A DNA stretch of 64,000 nucleotides. Origin: Methanobrevibacter wolinii SH (lineage in GTDB: Archaea; Methanobacteriota; Methanobacteria; Methanobacteriales; Methanobacteriaceae). Both the position numbers and the translations under genes were made by a program. Below the pieces are notes generated by a model. It ran no database searches. It was not told the origin of the DNA and saw only the letters and a list, made by a program, of their open reading frames with translations. Positions 42,737 to 54,610 of the stretch are shown piece after piece. The stretch covers positions 240,729 to 304,728 of the forward strand of contig NZ_KK211375.1 in the NCBI RefSeq assembly GCF_000621965.1, in the 5' to 3' direction. Each line of letters starts with the position of its first letter. The first letter of the stretch is position 1.

Positions 42737-43606
42737 TTATAATTTTAAGGTATTTAATTTAGCTTTACTTAAAATTTCTTCTTTATTTAATTTATATAAT
42801 TCATCAATAAGTTGAGTTCTAAAACTACCTGTTCCAAGATTGTTTTCTTTACAGTAATTTCCAGCTATTTCTCCTGCAATTCCCATACTTAATCCAGCAC
42901 TTATTGTAGCTATTAATTTATCTTCATTTGATCCAATAAATGCACCAAGTATTGAAGATAACATACATCCTGTTCCTGTTATTCTTGGCATCATGTCACT
43001 ACCATTTTCTATTGTGTATGTGTTTTTTCCATTTGATATAATATCAATTGGACCACTTGCAAATATAATTGTATTAAGTTCTTTTGCTAATTCTTTAACG
43101 ATTCTTCCATTTACTTTAATATTAGTACTAGATATAATATCTTCATCTGCTACATCTACACCTTTAACAATATTTTCAACATTTTCTAAAATTCCTACAA
43201 ATTTAGCTATTGCTTTAATTTCAGACATGTTTGCACGTATTGCAGTAGGATGATAATCTCTAATAATTTTTAAACTTGTATCATTTCTAAGTGCACTAAT
43301 TCCAATTCCTACAGGATCAAGAATTATTGGAGTTCCAATTTTATTTGCTTCATCTGCAGAAGTAAACATTCCTATAATTTGGTTTTTAGTTAAAGTACCA
43401 ATATTTATTACAATAGAACTATCAATTCTAGCTATTTCTCTTTGTTCTGTTTCATCATTTGACATTAATGGTGATGCTCCAATTGCAAGAACTGCATTTG
43501 CACAATCATTAACTGTTACAATATTAGTGATACATTGTGTAAGTGGTGCTTTTGTTCTTAAATTTTCTAATGCTTCGCTACATTTATTAAGTATTTCATT
43601 ATCCAT
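42737..43606 (-). CDS. thiM: hydroxyethylthiazole kinase, copy 1
   Basis: 289 residues. APLTQCITNIVTVNDCANAVLAIGASP is the family N-terminus. IVINIGTLT, IILDPVGIGISALRN and MMPRITGTGCMLSS supply the substrate and ATP site, the last containing the active-site cysteine. RANMSEI replaces the usual RGNxSEI with an Ala at the Gly position. It phosphorylates hydroxyethylthiazole for ThiE. It lies 30 bp downstream of an equal-length paralog, with which it shares long identical DNA stretches near the 3' end. GAGG precedes the ATG. Confidence 0.95.
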   Translation of the reverse strand: MDNEILNKCSEALENLRTKAPLTQCITNIVTVNDCANAVLAIGASPLMSNDETEQREIARIDSSIVINIGTLTKNQIIGMFTSADEANKIGTPIILDPVGIGISALRNDTSLKIIRDYHPTAIRANMSEIKAIAKFVGILENVENIVKGVDVADEDIISSTNIKVNGRIVKELAKELNTIIFASGPIDIISNGKNTYTIENGSDMMPRITGTGCMLSSILGAFIGSNEDKLIATISAGLSMGIAGEIAGNYCKENNLGTGSFRTQLIDELYKLNKEEILSKAKLNTLKL

Positions 43607-43636
43607 ATTTTAACCTCTTTTTAATTAATATATAAA

Positions 43637-44506
43637 TTATATATTTAATGAATTAAATTTAGCCATTTTTTTAATAGTTTCATAATTTATTTTATATAAT
43701 TCATCAATAAGATATGCTCTGAAGTTTCCAGTTCCAAGATTGTTTTCTTTACAGTAATTTCCAGCTATTTCTCCTGCAATTGCCATAGTTAAAGCTGCAG
43801 TAACTACTCCTATTAATGGTTTGTTTGAACCAACAAATGCTGCTACTACTGCAGAAAGCATACATCCTGATCCTGTTATTCTTGGCATCATGTCGCTACC
43901 ATTTTCTATAGTGTATATATTTTCCCCATCAGAGATTATATCAATTGGACCGCTAGCCATTACAATTGTATTAAGTTCTTTTGCTAGAGCTTTTACAATT
44001 TTACCATTTTTTTCAATATTCTCCTTAGAGATGATATCTTCATCTGCTACATCTACACCTTTTGCTATAGTTTCTTCATTAATAACTCCAATTAATCTAG
44101 CAATAGTTTTGATTTCAGACATATTGCCTCTAATTGCAGTAGGTTTATAATCTTTAATTATTTTTAATACAGTTTCATTTCTAAGATTACTTATTCCTAC
44201 TCCTACAGGATCTAAAATAATTGGAACATTTACTTCATTTGCTTTTTTACAAGCTACAAACATTGCTTTTCTTTGGTCTTTACTTAATTTACCAATATTT
44301 ATTTCAAGTGCTTTATCTATAACTACAACTTCTTCCTCTTCTTCTGCATCATCTGCCATCATAGGTGATCCACCTACTGCAAGAACTGCATTTGCACAGT
44401 CATTAGATGTAACTATATTCGTTATACATTGGGTTAATGGGCTTATATTTTTAATGTTTGAAAGTCCTTCTTTTGTTTGTTCTAGAATTTTTTCACTTGT
44501 AATCAT
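43637..44506 (-). CDS. thiM: hydroxyethylthiazole kinase, copy 2
   Basis: 289 residues, the same length as copy 1 and offset from it by exactly 900 bp. SPLTQCITNIVTSNDCANAVLAVGGSP, PIILDPVGVGISNLRN, IRGNMSEI and MMPRITGSGCMLSA are present, so the cysteine is kept. It differs from copy 1 by a very acidic segment, DDAEEEEEVVV, after residue 50, and INIGKLS where the family has GTL. It may have shifted specificity or simply drifted. It is the first gene of the thi set, so its upstream region carries the likely promoter. Confidence 0.93.
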   Translation of the reverse strand: MITSEKILEQTKEGLSNIKNISPLTQCITNIVTSNDCANAVLAVGGSPMMADDAEEEEEVVVIDKALEINIGKLSKDQRKAMFVACKKANEVNVPIILDPVGVGISNLRNETVLKIIKDYKPTAIRGNMSEIKTIARLIGVINEETIAKGVDVADEDIISKENIEKNGKIVKALAKELNTIVMASGPIDIISDGENIYTIENGSDMMPRITGSGCMLSAVVAAFVGSNKPLIGVVTAALTMAIAGEIAGNYCKENNLGTGNFRAYLIDELYKINYETIKKMAKFNSLNI

Positions 44507-44921
44507 ATTATTCTCTTTAAATATTTTTTTATTTTAAAAAAATTTTGTGTCAAAAACTTAAAATTTAAATTTTATTTAATTTTTAATTTTAAATATTAAC
44601 TTTATTTAAAATTTTTAATTAAATATATAATCATGATACATTTTTAAAAATAGATATTATCTAATTTAAAATTGTAATTTATAAGTATCTTGAAAACTTA
44701 TTTATTTAAAAAATTTAAGTTTATTAAATCAATCTATTTTTAAAATTAAATAAGTGATTTTTAAATTATTTAATAAATTTTAACAAGAATTACTTATTAT
44801 ATTTATAATATAACATTTGTTAATTTTTATATTTATTCTATTCTATACTTTTTTTATAAAAATAATAATAACATTTATATATTAAATTGGATAAAAGTAG
44901 TTATGTTAGTATACCAATTAT
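44507..44921. other. 415-bp divergent spacer between thiM and the tRNA cluster
   Basis: Plain A/T-rich DNA with no supported ORF. A TATA-like box for the tRNA (CATTTATATATT) is at 44872-44883. A CTTGAAAACTTATTTATTTA stretch near 44690 weakly recalls the dispersed element. Confidence 0.6.
44872..44883 (+). promoter_or_regulatory. TATA box of tRNA-Thr
   Basis: CATTTATATATT lies about 40 bp before the tRNA. Near-identical boxes precede the next three tRNA units. Confidence 0.6.
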
Positions 44922-44994
44922 GCCTCGGTGGCTCAGTCGGTAGAGCGCCAGACTTGTAATCTGGTGGTCGGGGGTTCAATTCCCCCTCGGGGCT
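44922..44994 (+). tRNA. tRNA-Thr (TGT)
   Basis: 73 nt. The acceptor GCCTCGG pairs with TCGGGGC (with G-T wobbles). The anticodon stem CCAGA/TCTGG encloses CTTGTAA, giving anticodon TGT. The T arm is GGGGG-TTCAATT-CCCCC. The D arm contains AGTCGGTAGA. CCA is not encoded. Confidence 0.97.
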
Positions 44995-45184
44995 TTTAAT
45001 ATTATTTAAATTTTTTTAAATATTATTAAAATATTTGTTTAGTTTTTTACTATGTTAATATGTTATTTTTTTAATATCTAGTGAAAATTCATTTATGTTT
45101 TTTCTATTATTTGTTTAGAGAGAACTTTATTAATGTATTTTTATTAAATATAATAAAAATTTAATAAATTTTATAGTAAAAACG

Positions 45185-45199
45185 AAATATTTATATATG
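45185..45199 (+). promoter_or_regulatory. TATA box of the tRNA-Pro/tRNA-Tyr unit
   Basis: AAATATTTATATATG lies about 50 bp upstream of tRNA-Pro, in the same relative place as for the neighbouring tRNAs. Confidence 0.6.
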
Positions 45200-45248
45200 A
45201 CTTTAATCTAAAGTATTAGATAGTTATATTGTTTATATAATTTCATAT

Positions 45249-45323
<75 letters not shown>

Positions 45324-45327
45324 CTGT

Positions 45328-45401
<74 letters not shown>

Positions 45402-45463
45402 TTTAATATTTTAAATTTATCATATTTGTGTATTTTTCATTTTTTTATAGTGAAATATGCAAA

Positions 45464-45475
45464 CATTTATATACT
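45464..45475 (+). promoter_or_regulatory. TATA box of tRNA-Asp
   Basis: CATTTATATACT lies about 68 bp before the tRNA and matches the boxes of the other tRNA units. Confidence 0.55.
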
Positions 45476-45542
45476 ATGATGATTAAAGTATTAATAGTTG
45501 CATATTATAGAGTTTAATATGTTAATTTTATTTAGTTACTGT

Positions 45543-45614
45543 GCCTTGGTGGTGTAGGGGCTATCATGTGGGCCTGTCGAGCCCGCGACTCGGGTTCAAA
45601 TCCCGGCCAAGGCG
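45543..45614 (+). tRNA. tRNA-Asp (GTC)
   Basis: 72 nt. The acceptor GCCTTGG pairs with CCAAGGC, with discriminator G. The anticodon stem TGGGC/GCCCG encloses CTGTCGA, giving GTC. The T arm is CGGG-TTCAAAT-CCCG. Confidence 0.96.
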
Positions 45615-45657
45615 CTTTTCTAAAAGTGAATTAACTTTAATTCTTAATTTTACAAAA

Positions 45658-45670
45658 GCTTTATATAGTA
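45658..45670 (+). promoter_or_regulatory. TATA box of tRNA-Lys
   Basis: GCTTTATATAGTA lies about 53 bp before tRNA-Lys. Confidence 0.6.
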
Positions 45671-45722
45671 TGCTAACATAAATAAATATTGGAAACTATC
45701 CAAAATTTAAATGTATTTGTGA

Positions 45723-45796
<74 letters not shown>

Positions 45797-45876
45797 TTTT
45801 CTAGTTTTTTTATATTTTTATTTTATGAGTTTTTCAATAATTTTTTATCGATTTTTCATATTTGGAGGAAATTAAT

Positions 45877-46122
45877 TTGAAATTGGATATCCAAAAACAT
45901 GATTTAGTTCCTAAACATGAGATTTTAAGTGAAAAAGAAAAAGAAGAATTTATAGAAAATTTAGAATATGATGAAGAAAACCTTCCAAAAATTTTATTAA
46001 AAGATCCTGTTGTTAAAGAAATAGGTGCTAAAGAAGGAGACATTCTTAGAATTACTCGTGAAAGTAAAACTGCTGGAATGTTTGTAACTTACAGATTAGT
46101 TGTAGACAGAGATTCTGATTAG
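45877..46122 (+). CDS. rpoH: DNA-directed RNA polymerase subunit H
   Basis: 81 residues from a TTG at 45877. GGAGGAA lies 6 bases upstream, so the in-frame TTG at 45862, which precedes that site, is not used. MKLDIQKHDLVPKHEILSEKEKEEF and LPKILLKDPVVKEIGAKEGDILRITRES ... YRLVV match archaeal RpoH/RPB5 C-domain. It sits at the jaw of the polymerase. First in the order H-B''-B'-A'-A'' seen in archaea that split the large subunits. A 334-bp leader with a hairpin switch separates it from rpoB2. Confidence 0.96.
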   Translation: MKLDIQKHDLVPKHEILSEKEKEEFIENLEYDEENLPKILLKDPVVKEIGAKEGDILRITRESKTAGMFVTYRLVVDRDSD

Positions 46123-46456
46123 ATACTGATATTATTAAATAGTTTAATCATAAAATATATTTTAGTAAATAAAATTTAAGTATTTTAGTCATTGCTTTTT
46201 TTTAATTATTAATTTCTGCACATCTGATTATGTAATTCTTAAATTTAATTTAGTTTTAGTATATTCTGTATGTTTACTACTTTTTTATAGTAGTACTAGA
46301 AATTGACTAGTGTACTATTTTTTTTTACTAATTATAATTATTAAAGTATATGCTCTTTATTTTAGATTATTGATTATTCTTATTTTATTAAATATTTACT
46401 TATGTATCCATTTTTATTGTATTGTAAATTTTTTTAAAAAGTATTGGAGGAAGTTC
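46123..46456. other. 334-bp leader between rpoH and rpoB2
   Basis: No supported ORF. An open frame extends upstream from rpoB2 to 46310 but encodes only an Ile/Leu/Tyr-rich tail without a ribosome-binding site. It contains the alternative hairpins at 46275-46326. GGAGGAAG for rpoB2 is at the end. Confidence 0.7.
46275..46326 (+). promoter_or_regulatory. candidate attenuator: two mutually exclusive hairpins and a T run
   Basis: Hairpin A: TACTACT (46275-46281) pairs with AGTAGTA (46289-46295). Hairpin B: TAGTAC plus TAG (46291-46299) pairs with CTA and GTACTA (46307-46317, two bases bulged), followed at once by nine Ts. A and B share bases 46291-46295, so only one can form. Confidence 0.5.
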
Positions 46457-48013
46457 ATGACAAAAGAGACATGGGCATTAGTAGATTCATTTTTTGATGA
46501 ATATAATTTAGTAGACCATCATATTAAATCATATAATGATTTTGTAGAAAACCGTATTCAAAAAATTATAGATATTACTGATCCTATTAGTTTAGAAAAA
46601 GGTAAATATACTGTACGTACTGGTAAATTACATATTGAACCACCTTTTACTAAAGAAGCAGATGGTTCTAAAAGTGAAATTTATCCTACTGAAGCTAGAC
46701 TTAGAAATTTAAACTATTCTGCTCACATGTATTTACAAATGGCATTAGATGTTGAAGGCGAACCTGAAGCTGAATTTGAGGATGTTTATATTGGTGAATT
46801 ACCAGTTATGCTTAAATCAAATATTTGTCATTTAAATGGTTTAAGTGATGAAGAATTAAAAGATATTGGTGAAGATCCTCAAGATCCTGGAGGATATTTC
46901 ATTGTAAATGGTTCTGAAAGAGCAGTAGTTACAATGGAAGAAATTGCACCAAATAAAATAATATTAGAAAGAATAGGAAATATTGAAGATAGACGTGCTA
47001 AAGCTGTTGTTACTTCTATTAAAAGTGGTTTTAGAGCAAGAATTAACTTAGAATATAAAAAACCTCGTAAAAAAGGCGTATTTTTAAGAATTTCTTTCCC
47101 TTATGTTCCTGGTGAAATTCCTCTTGTTATTCTTTTACGTGCTTTAGGTCTTTCTACTGATCAAGAAATTATTAAAGCTATATCTAAAGATGATTTTAAC
47201 TTCCAAATGATGATTGCAGATGATATTCAAGTATCTGAACCATCATTAAAACTTGATCCTAATGAAATGACTGATTTAACTAAAGAAGAAAGAAGGGATT
47301 ATTTAAGTCAACAAGCTCTTAAATTTATTGGTAATCGTGTAGCTAAAGGAATGGGTGAAGATTATCGTATCAAACGTGCAAAAGATGTTATTGATAGGTA
47401 TTTATTACCTCATATGGGTACTGAACCTGAAAAACGTCACGATAAAGCTATATATTTAGCTGAAATGACTGAAATGTTACTTCAAGTTATTGAAGGTCAA
47501 CGTGAACCACATGATAAAGATCATTATACTAATAAAAGATTAAGAGTATCTGGAGATTTAATGGAAGATTTATTTAGAGTAGCTTTCACTTCACTTACTA
47601 GGGATATGAGTTATCAATTAGAAAGAAGTATTTCAAGAGGTAAAGAACTTTCAATTAAACAAGCTGTAAGATCTGATGTTTTAACAGAGAATATTAAACA
47701 TGCTATTGCAACTGGTAATTGGGTTGGAGGTAGAGCTGGTGTAAGCCAACTTTTAGATAGGACAAGTTATATGGGAACTCTTTCTCATTTAAGACGTGTT
47801 GTATCTCCTTTAACAAGAAGTCAACCTCACTTTGAAGCAAGAGATTTACACCCAACACAATTTGGTAAAATATGTCCAAATGAAACTCCTGAGGGTCCTA
47901 ATTGTGGTTTAGTTAAAAACTTAGCATTAATGTGTAAAATATCTGAAGGTTCAGATACTCAGGAAATTGTTGATGTTATTAAAAGTATGGGAGTATTGAA
48001 AGAATCTCAATAG
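46457..48013 (+). CDS. rpoB2: DNA-directed RNA polymerase subunit B''
   Basis: 518 residues from the ATG at 46457, which has GGAGGAAG upstream. It is the N-terminal half of the second-largest subunit: DSFFDEYNLVDHHIKSYNDFVENRIQKII, the lobe and protrusion with GYFIVNGSERAVVTMEEIAPN, and the fork region LSHLRRVVSPLTRSQPHFEARDLHPTQFGKICPNETPEGPNCGLVKNLAL at the C-terminus. The B subunit is split into B'' and B', as in methanogens and halophiles. The stop is 21 bp before rpoB1. Confidence 0.97.
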   Translation: MTKETWALVDSFFDEYNLVDHHIKSYNDFVENRIQKIIDITDPISLEKGKYTVRTGKLHIEPPFTKEADGSKSEIYPTEARLRNLNYSAHMYLQMALDVEGEPEAEFEDVYIGELPVMLKSNICHLNGLSDEELKDIGEDPQDPGGYFIVNGSERAVVTMEEIAPNKIILERIGNIEDRRAKAVVTSIKSGFRARINLEYKKPRKKGVFLRISFPYVPGEIPLVILLRALGLSTDQEIIKAISKDDFNFQMMIADDIQVSEPSLKLDPNEMTDLTKEERRDYLSQQALKFIGNRVAKGMGEDYRIKRAKDVIDRYLLPHMGTEPEKRHDKAIYLAEMTEMLLQVIEGQREPHDKDHYTNKRLRVSGDLMEDLFRVAFTSLTRDMSYQLERSISRGKELSIKQAVRSDVLTENIKHAIATGNWVGGRAGVSQLLDRTSYMGTLSHLRRVVSPLTRSQPHFEARDLHPTQFGKICPNETPEGPNCGLVKNLALMCKISEGSDTQEIVDVIKSMGVLKESQ

Positions 48014-48034
48014 ATTTCTGGAGGATTATTATTT

Positions 48035-49867
<1,833 letters not shown>

Positions 49868-49922
49868 ACGAAGCATGTTGTTGAATTAAATTATTGATAT
49901 TTATTATGAAGGAGCCAATAAT

Positions 49923-52724
49923 TTGAGAGATGATGGAATTATTAAAAAAATTAAACAGATTAATTTTGGACTTATGTCTCCTGAACAAATTAGGAAATTA
50001 TCTGTAGTTAAAATTCAAACTCCTGATACTTATGATGAGGATGGTTATCCTATTGAAAATGGTTTAATGGATCCTCATTTAGGTGTTATTGATCCTAGTT
50101 TAAAATGCCGTACTTGTGGTTATAGGGGAGGAGACTGTGAAGGACACTTTGGTAGTATTGATTTAGCAAGACCAGTTGTTCATGTTGGTTTTGGTGATGT
50201 AATACATAAAATATTACGTTCTACTTGTAATGAATGTGGTCGTATCCTTCTTGATGATGTTGAAATTGAGGAATTTAAACAAAAAATTGATTTTTGTAAA
50301 GCACATGATGAAAACATTAATGATATAATTAAAGAAGTTTATAATGCTGCTAAAAAAAGTACATGTCCTCATTGTGGTGCAGAACAAGAAGATATTAAAA
50401 TAGATAAACCTACAACTATTACTCAAGGTGACTATAAATTAACTGCTAGTGAAGTTAGGGAAAAATTAGAAAGAATTAGTGATGATGATGCTTACGTTTT
50501 AGGTGTAAATCCGGAAGTAGCACGTCCAGAATGGATGGTTCTTACTGTTCTTCCTGTTCCTCCAGTAACTGTAAGACCTTCTATTACATTAGATACTGGT
50601 GAAAGGTCAGAAGATGATTTAACCCATAAACTTGTAGATATTTTAAGAATTAATCAAAGACTTATTGAAAATATGGAAGCAGGTGCTCCTCAACTTATTG
50701 TTGAAGATTTATGGGAACTTTTACAATACCATGTTACAACTTACTTTGATAATGAAGCAAGTGGTGTTCCTCCTGCTAGACATAGATCTGGAAGACCTCT
50801 TAAAACTTTAGCTCAAAGGTTAAAAGGTAAAGAAGGAAGATTCAGAAGTAATTTATCTGGTAAAAGGGTTAATTTTTCTGCACGTACTGTAATTTCTCCT
50901 GATCCAAATATATCTATTAATGAAGTCGGTGTACCTGAAATGATTGCTAAAGAGGTAACTGTACCTACTTATGTAAATGAATGGAACATCGATGAAATGA
51001 AAGAATATATTAATAATGGACCTAATGTTCATCCAGGTGCTAATTATGTTGTCCGTTTAGATGGAAGAAAAATTAGGGTTTATGATGAAACTAAAGATAA
51101 AATTTTAGAACAATTAAAACCCGGTTACATTGTAGAAAGACATCTTCATGATGGAGATATGGTTTTATTTAACCGTCAACCTTCCCTTCATAGAATGTCT
51201 ATGATGGCTCATGAAGTTAAAGTTTTACCTTATAAAACATTTAGATTAAACTTATGTGTATGTCCTCCATATAATGCAGATTTCGATGGAGACGAAATGA
51301 ATATGCACATTATACAAACTGATGAAGCTAGAGCAGAAGCTAAATCTATTATGAGGGTTCAAGAACATATTCTTTCTCCAAGGTATGGTGGACCAATTAT
51401 TGGAGCTATTCACGATCACATTTCTGGAGGATATTTATTCACTAGAAAAGAATCAGTATATTCTGAAGAAGATGCATTTCAATTAATTAGAAAATCACAT
51501 CTTAAAATGCCTAAACGTAAACATAAAGATTGGACTGGTAAAGAATTATTCAGTCTTTTATTACCTGATGACTTAAATATGAGTTATAGGGCTAATATTT
51601 GCAGACACTGTGAAGATGGATGTCTTAAACAAGATTGTAAAAATGAAGCATATGTTGTTATTAAAAATGGAGAACTTGTTTCCGGTATTATTGATGAAAA
51701 TGCATATGGTTCAGGTTCTGGTAAAATCTTAGATAGGATTGCTAAAGAGTATGGTCCTTCTGCTGCTCGTGAATTCCTTGATAGATCTACTGATATGGCT
51801 ATTGCAGGTATTATGAAAACTGGTATCACTACCAGTCTTAATGATGAAGAAATTCCTGAAGAAGCACAAGAAAGAATCAGTGAACATTTATTAAAAGCAG
51901 AAAAAGATGTAGATGAACTTGTTGATACATATAATGAAGGATATCTTGCACCTTTACCAGGTAGAAGTCTTGAAGAAACATTAGAAATGAGAATTGTACA
52001 GGTTCTTGGTGAAGCAAGGGATAAAGCAGGAGCAATTACTGAGAAATACTTTGGTAATGTTAAAGATGAATCTATTGTTTCATGTCACAATAAATTTGAT
52101 ATGTCTAATCACTCTGTAGTAATGGCAAAAACTGGTGCAAGAGCATCTATGTTAAATTTAACTCAGATTGCTGCTTGTGTAGGACAACAAGCTATTCGTG
52201 GTGGACGTATTAATAGGGGTTATAAAGATAGAGTATTACCTCACTTTAGGAAAAAAGAATTAGGTGCTAAAGCTAAAGGATTTGTTTATTCTAGTTATAA
52301 AAGTGGTCTTGATCCTATTGAATTCTATTTCCACGCAATGGGTGGAAGAGAAGGTCTTGTAGATACTGCTATTCGTACTGCTCAATCTGGTTATATGCAA
52401 AGAAGACTTGTAAATGCACTTGAAGATTTAAAAGTTAATTCTAAAGGTCTTGTTACTGATAATTGTGGTATGGTTATCCAAACTATGTTTGGTGAAGATG
52501 GTGTAGATCCTGCAAAAAGTGATCATGGTAAAGTAGTTGATCTTGAAAAAGTCATTAGTGAAATGAGAGTTAATTCTAACTCTAAAAAATCAGCTAAAAA
52601 AGAACCTTATGAATTAACTTATGATTATGGTAAATCTAACCCAAAAGAAAATCCAATTTTCAAATGGGTAAACGGTGAAATGTATAAACAAAATAAAGGT
52701 AAAACTGAGAAAGTGGAGGAGTAG
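49923..52724 (+). CDS. rpoA1: DNA-directed RNA polymerase subunit A'
   Basis: 933 residues, starting at TTG 49923 with AAGGAG upstream. Clamp-head zinc sites are CRTCGYRGGDCEGHFG and CNECGR...CPHCG. NADFDGDEMNMH at residues 451-462 carries the three catalytic aspartates (453, 455, 457). TGARASMLNLTQIAACVGQQAIRGGRI, and FYFHAMGGREGLVDTAIRTAQSGYMQRRLVNALED, form the bridge helix and trigger-loop start. About 50 residues of a Lys/Asn-rich tail follow the usual A' end, making it longer than the roughly 870 residues I expect. The remainder of the subunit is in rpoA2, 3 bp downstream. Confidence 0.98.
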   Translation: MRDDGIIKKIKQINFGLMSPEQIRKLSVVKIQTPDTYDEDGYPIENGLMDPHLGVIDPSLKCRTCGYRGGDCEGHFGSIDLARPVVHVGFGDVIHKILRSTCNECGRILLDDVEIEEFKQKIDFCKAHDENINDIIKEVYNAAKKSTCPHCGAEQEDIKIDKPTTITQGDYKLTASEVREKLERISDDDAYVLGVNPEVARPEWMVLTVLPVPPVTVRPSITLDTGERSEDDLTHKLVDILRINQRLIENMEAGAPQLIVEDLWELLQYHVTTYFDNEASGVPPARHRSGRPLKTLAQRLKGKEGRFRSNLSGKRVNFSARTVISPDPNISINEVGVPEMIAKEVTVPTYVNEWNIDEMKEYINNGPNVHPGANYVVRLDGRKIRVYDETKDKILEQLKPGYIVERHLHDGDMVLFNRQPSLHRMSMMAHEVKVLPYKTFRLNLCVCPPYNADFDGDEMNMHIIQTDEARAEAKSIMRVQEHILSPRYGGPIIGAIHDHISGGYLFTRKESVYSEEDAFQLIRKSHLKMPKRKHKDWTGKELFSLLLPDDLNMSYRANICRHCEDGCLKQDCKNEAYVVIKNGELVSGIIDENAYGSGSGKILDRIAKEYGPSAAREFLDRSTDMAIAGIMKTGITTSLNDEEIPEEAQERISEHLLKAEKDVDELVDTYNEGYLAPLPGRSLEETLEMRIVQVLGEARDKAGAITEKYFGNVKDESIVSCHNKFDMSNHSVVMAKTGARASMLNLTQIAACVGQQAIRGGRINRGYKDRVLPHFRKKELGAKAKGFVYSSYKSGLDPIEFYFHAMGGREGLVDTAIRTAQSGYMQRRLVNALEDLKVNSKGLVTDNCGMVIQTMFGEDGVDPAKSDHGKVVDLEKVISEMRVNSNSKKSAKKEPYELTYDYGKSNPKENPIFKWVNGEMYKQNKGKTEKVEE

Positions 52725-53927
<1,203 letters not shown>

Positions 53928-53939
53928 AAATAGTTTTTT

Positions 53940-53966
53940 GGATATTTTTAAATATCCTTTTTATTA
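53940..53966 (+). terminator. terminator after rpoA2
   Basis: GGATATTT (53940-53947) pairs with AAATATCC (53950-53957), followed by TTTTTATTATT. It lies 12 bp after the stop. Confidence 0.75.
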
Positions 53967-54307
53967 TTTTTTTAAAAATCTTAAAATTATATTATAATAA
54001 TATATAAAATATTTTTTTATTTACATTAAGTTTATAAACTATGTTTATATAATTTAAATTGTGCTGTATTTTTTTTATAAAAAATGTATTTTATTTTTTT
54101 CAGATGTGAAACTTATTATTTAATTAATAGTTTTGCTTAAATTTTTTACAGTTTTTTGCTGTAATAATATTTCTAAATTAATATTTGATTGATTTTAGAA
54201 ATTTCAAGTATTTTTTTAATACTTATTTGCAGATTCTAAAATTTAGACTCTGTTACAATGGATTTAATCCATTTTTATTATAATTAAATATTTAAAGGAG
54301 GCAGATG
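53967..54307. other. 341-bp leader upstream of rpl30e
   Basis: No ORF is supported. A row of small hairpins occupies the second half: ACAG...CTGT at about 54148-54162, AAGTATT/AATACTT at 54206-54224, and AATGGAT/ATCCATT at 54257-54273 with a T-rich tail. The space suggests that rpl30e-nusA has its own promoter or a regulated leader. Confidence 0.6.
54257..54279 (+). terminator. terminator/attenuator-like hairpin just before rpl30e
   Basis: AATGGAT (54257-54263), loop TTA, ATCCATT (54267-54273), then TTTATTA. It is only 23 bp before the GGAGG of rpl30e, too close to be a simple terminator of rpoA2, which already has one. Confidence 0.5.
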
Positions 54308-54604
54308 ATGGACGTAGATAGAGCAATCAGGGTAGCAGTAGATACAGGTGATGTAATCTTAGGCTCTGAAAAATCAATTCAATCTTTAAAATTAGGTAAA
54401 GGACAACTTGTTATTGTTGCAAAAAATAGTCCTAAAGATATTATTGAAGATGTAGAATACTATTCTAAACTTTCTAATGTTCCTTACTATGTTTATGATG
54501 GTACCAGTGTAGTTCTTGGTTCAGTTTGTGGTAAACCATTTACAGTAGCAACATTAGTCATTAACGATCCAGGAGATTCTACTATTTTAGAAGTAATGGG
54601 GTAG
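54308..54604 (+). CDS. rpl30e: ribosomal protein L30e
   Basis: 98 residues from the second of two adjacent ATGs (54308), which is 6 bases after GGAGG; the first at 54305 is only 3 bases away. MDVDRAIRVAVDTGDVILGSEKSIQSLKLGKGQLVIVAKNSP and VPYYVYDGTSVVLGSVCGKPFTVATLVI match eL30, a kink-turn binding protein of the 50S subunit. Position between rpoA2 and nusA is the archaeal standard. nusA starts 6 bp after its stop. Confidence 0.97.
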   Translation: MDVDRAIRVAVDTGDVILGSEKSIQSLKLGKGQLVIVAKNSPKDIIEDVEYYSKLSNVPYYVYDGTSVVLGSVCGKPFTVATLVINDPGDSTILEVMG

Positions 54605-54610
54605 ATTTTA

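Noticed and set aside
44507-44921. TPP riboswitch upstream of the thiM pair
   Set aside because: The conserved thi-box elements (CTGAGA and partner helices) are not visible in the leader.
46310-46456. 49-residue N-terminal extension of rpoB''
   Set aside because: It would translate the hairpin/T-run leader. The ATG at 46457 has GGAGGAAG and matches the family start.
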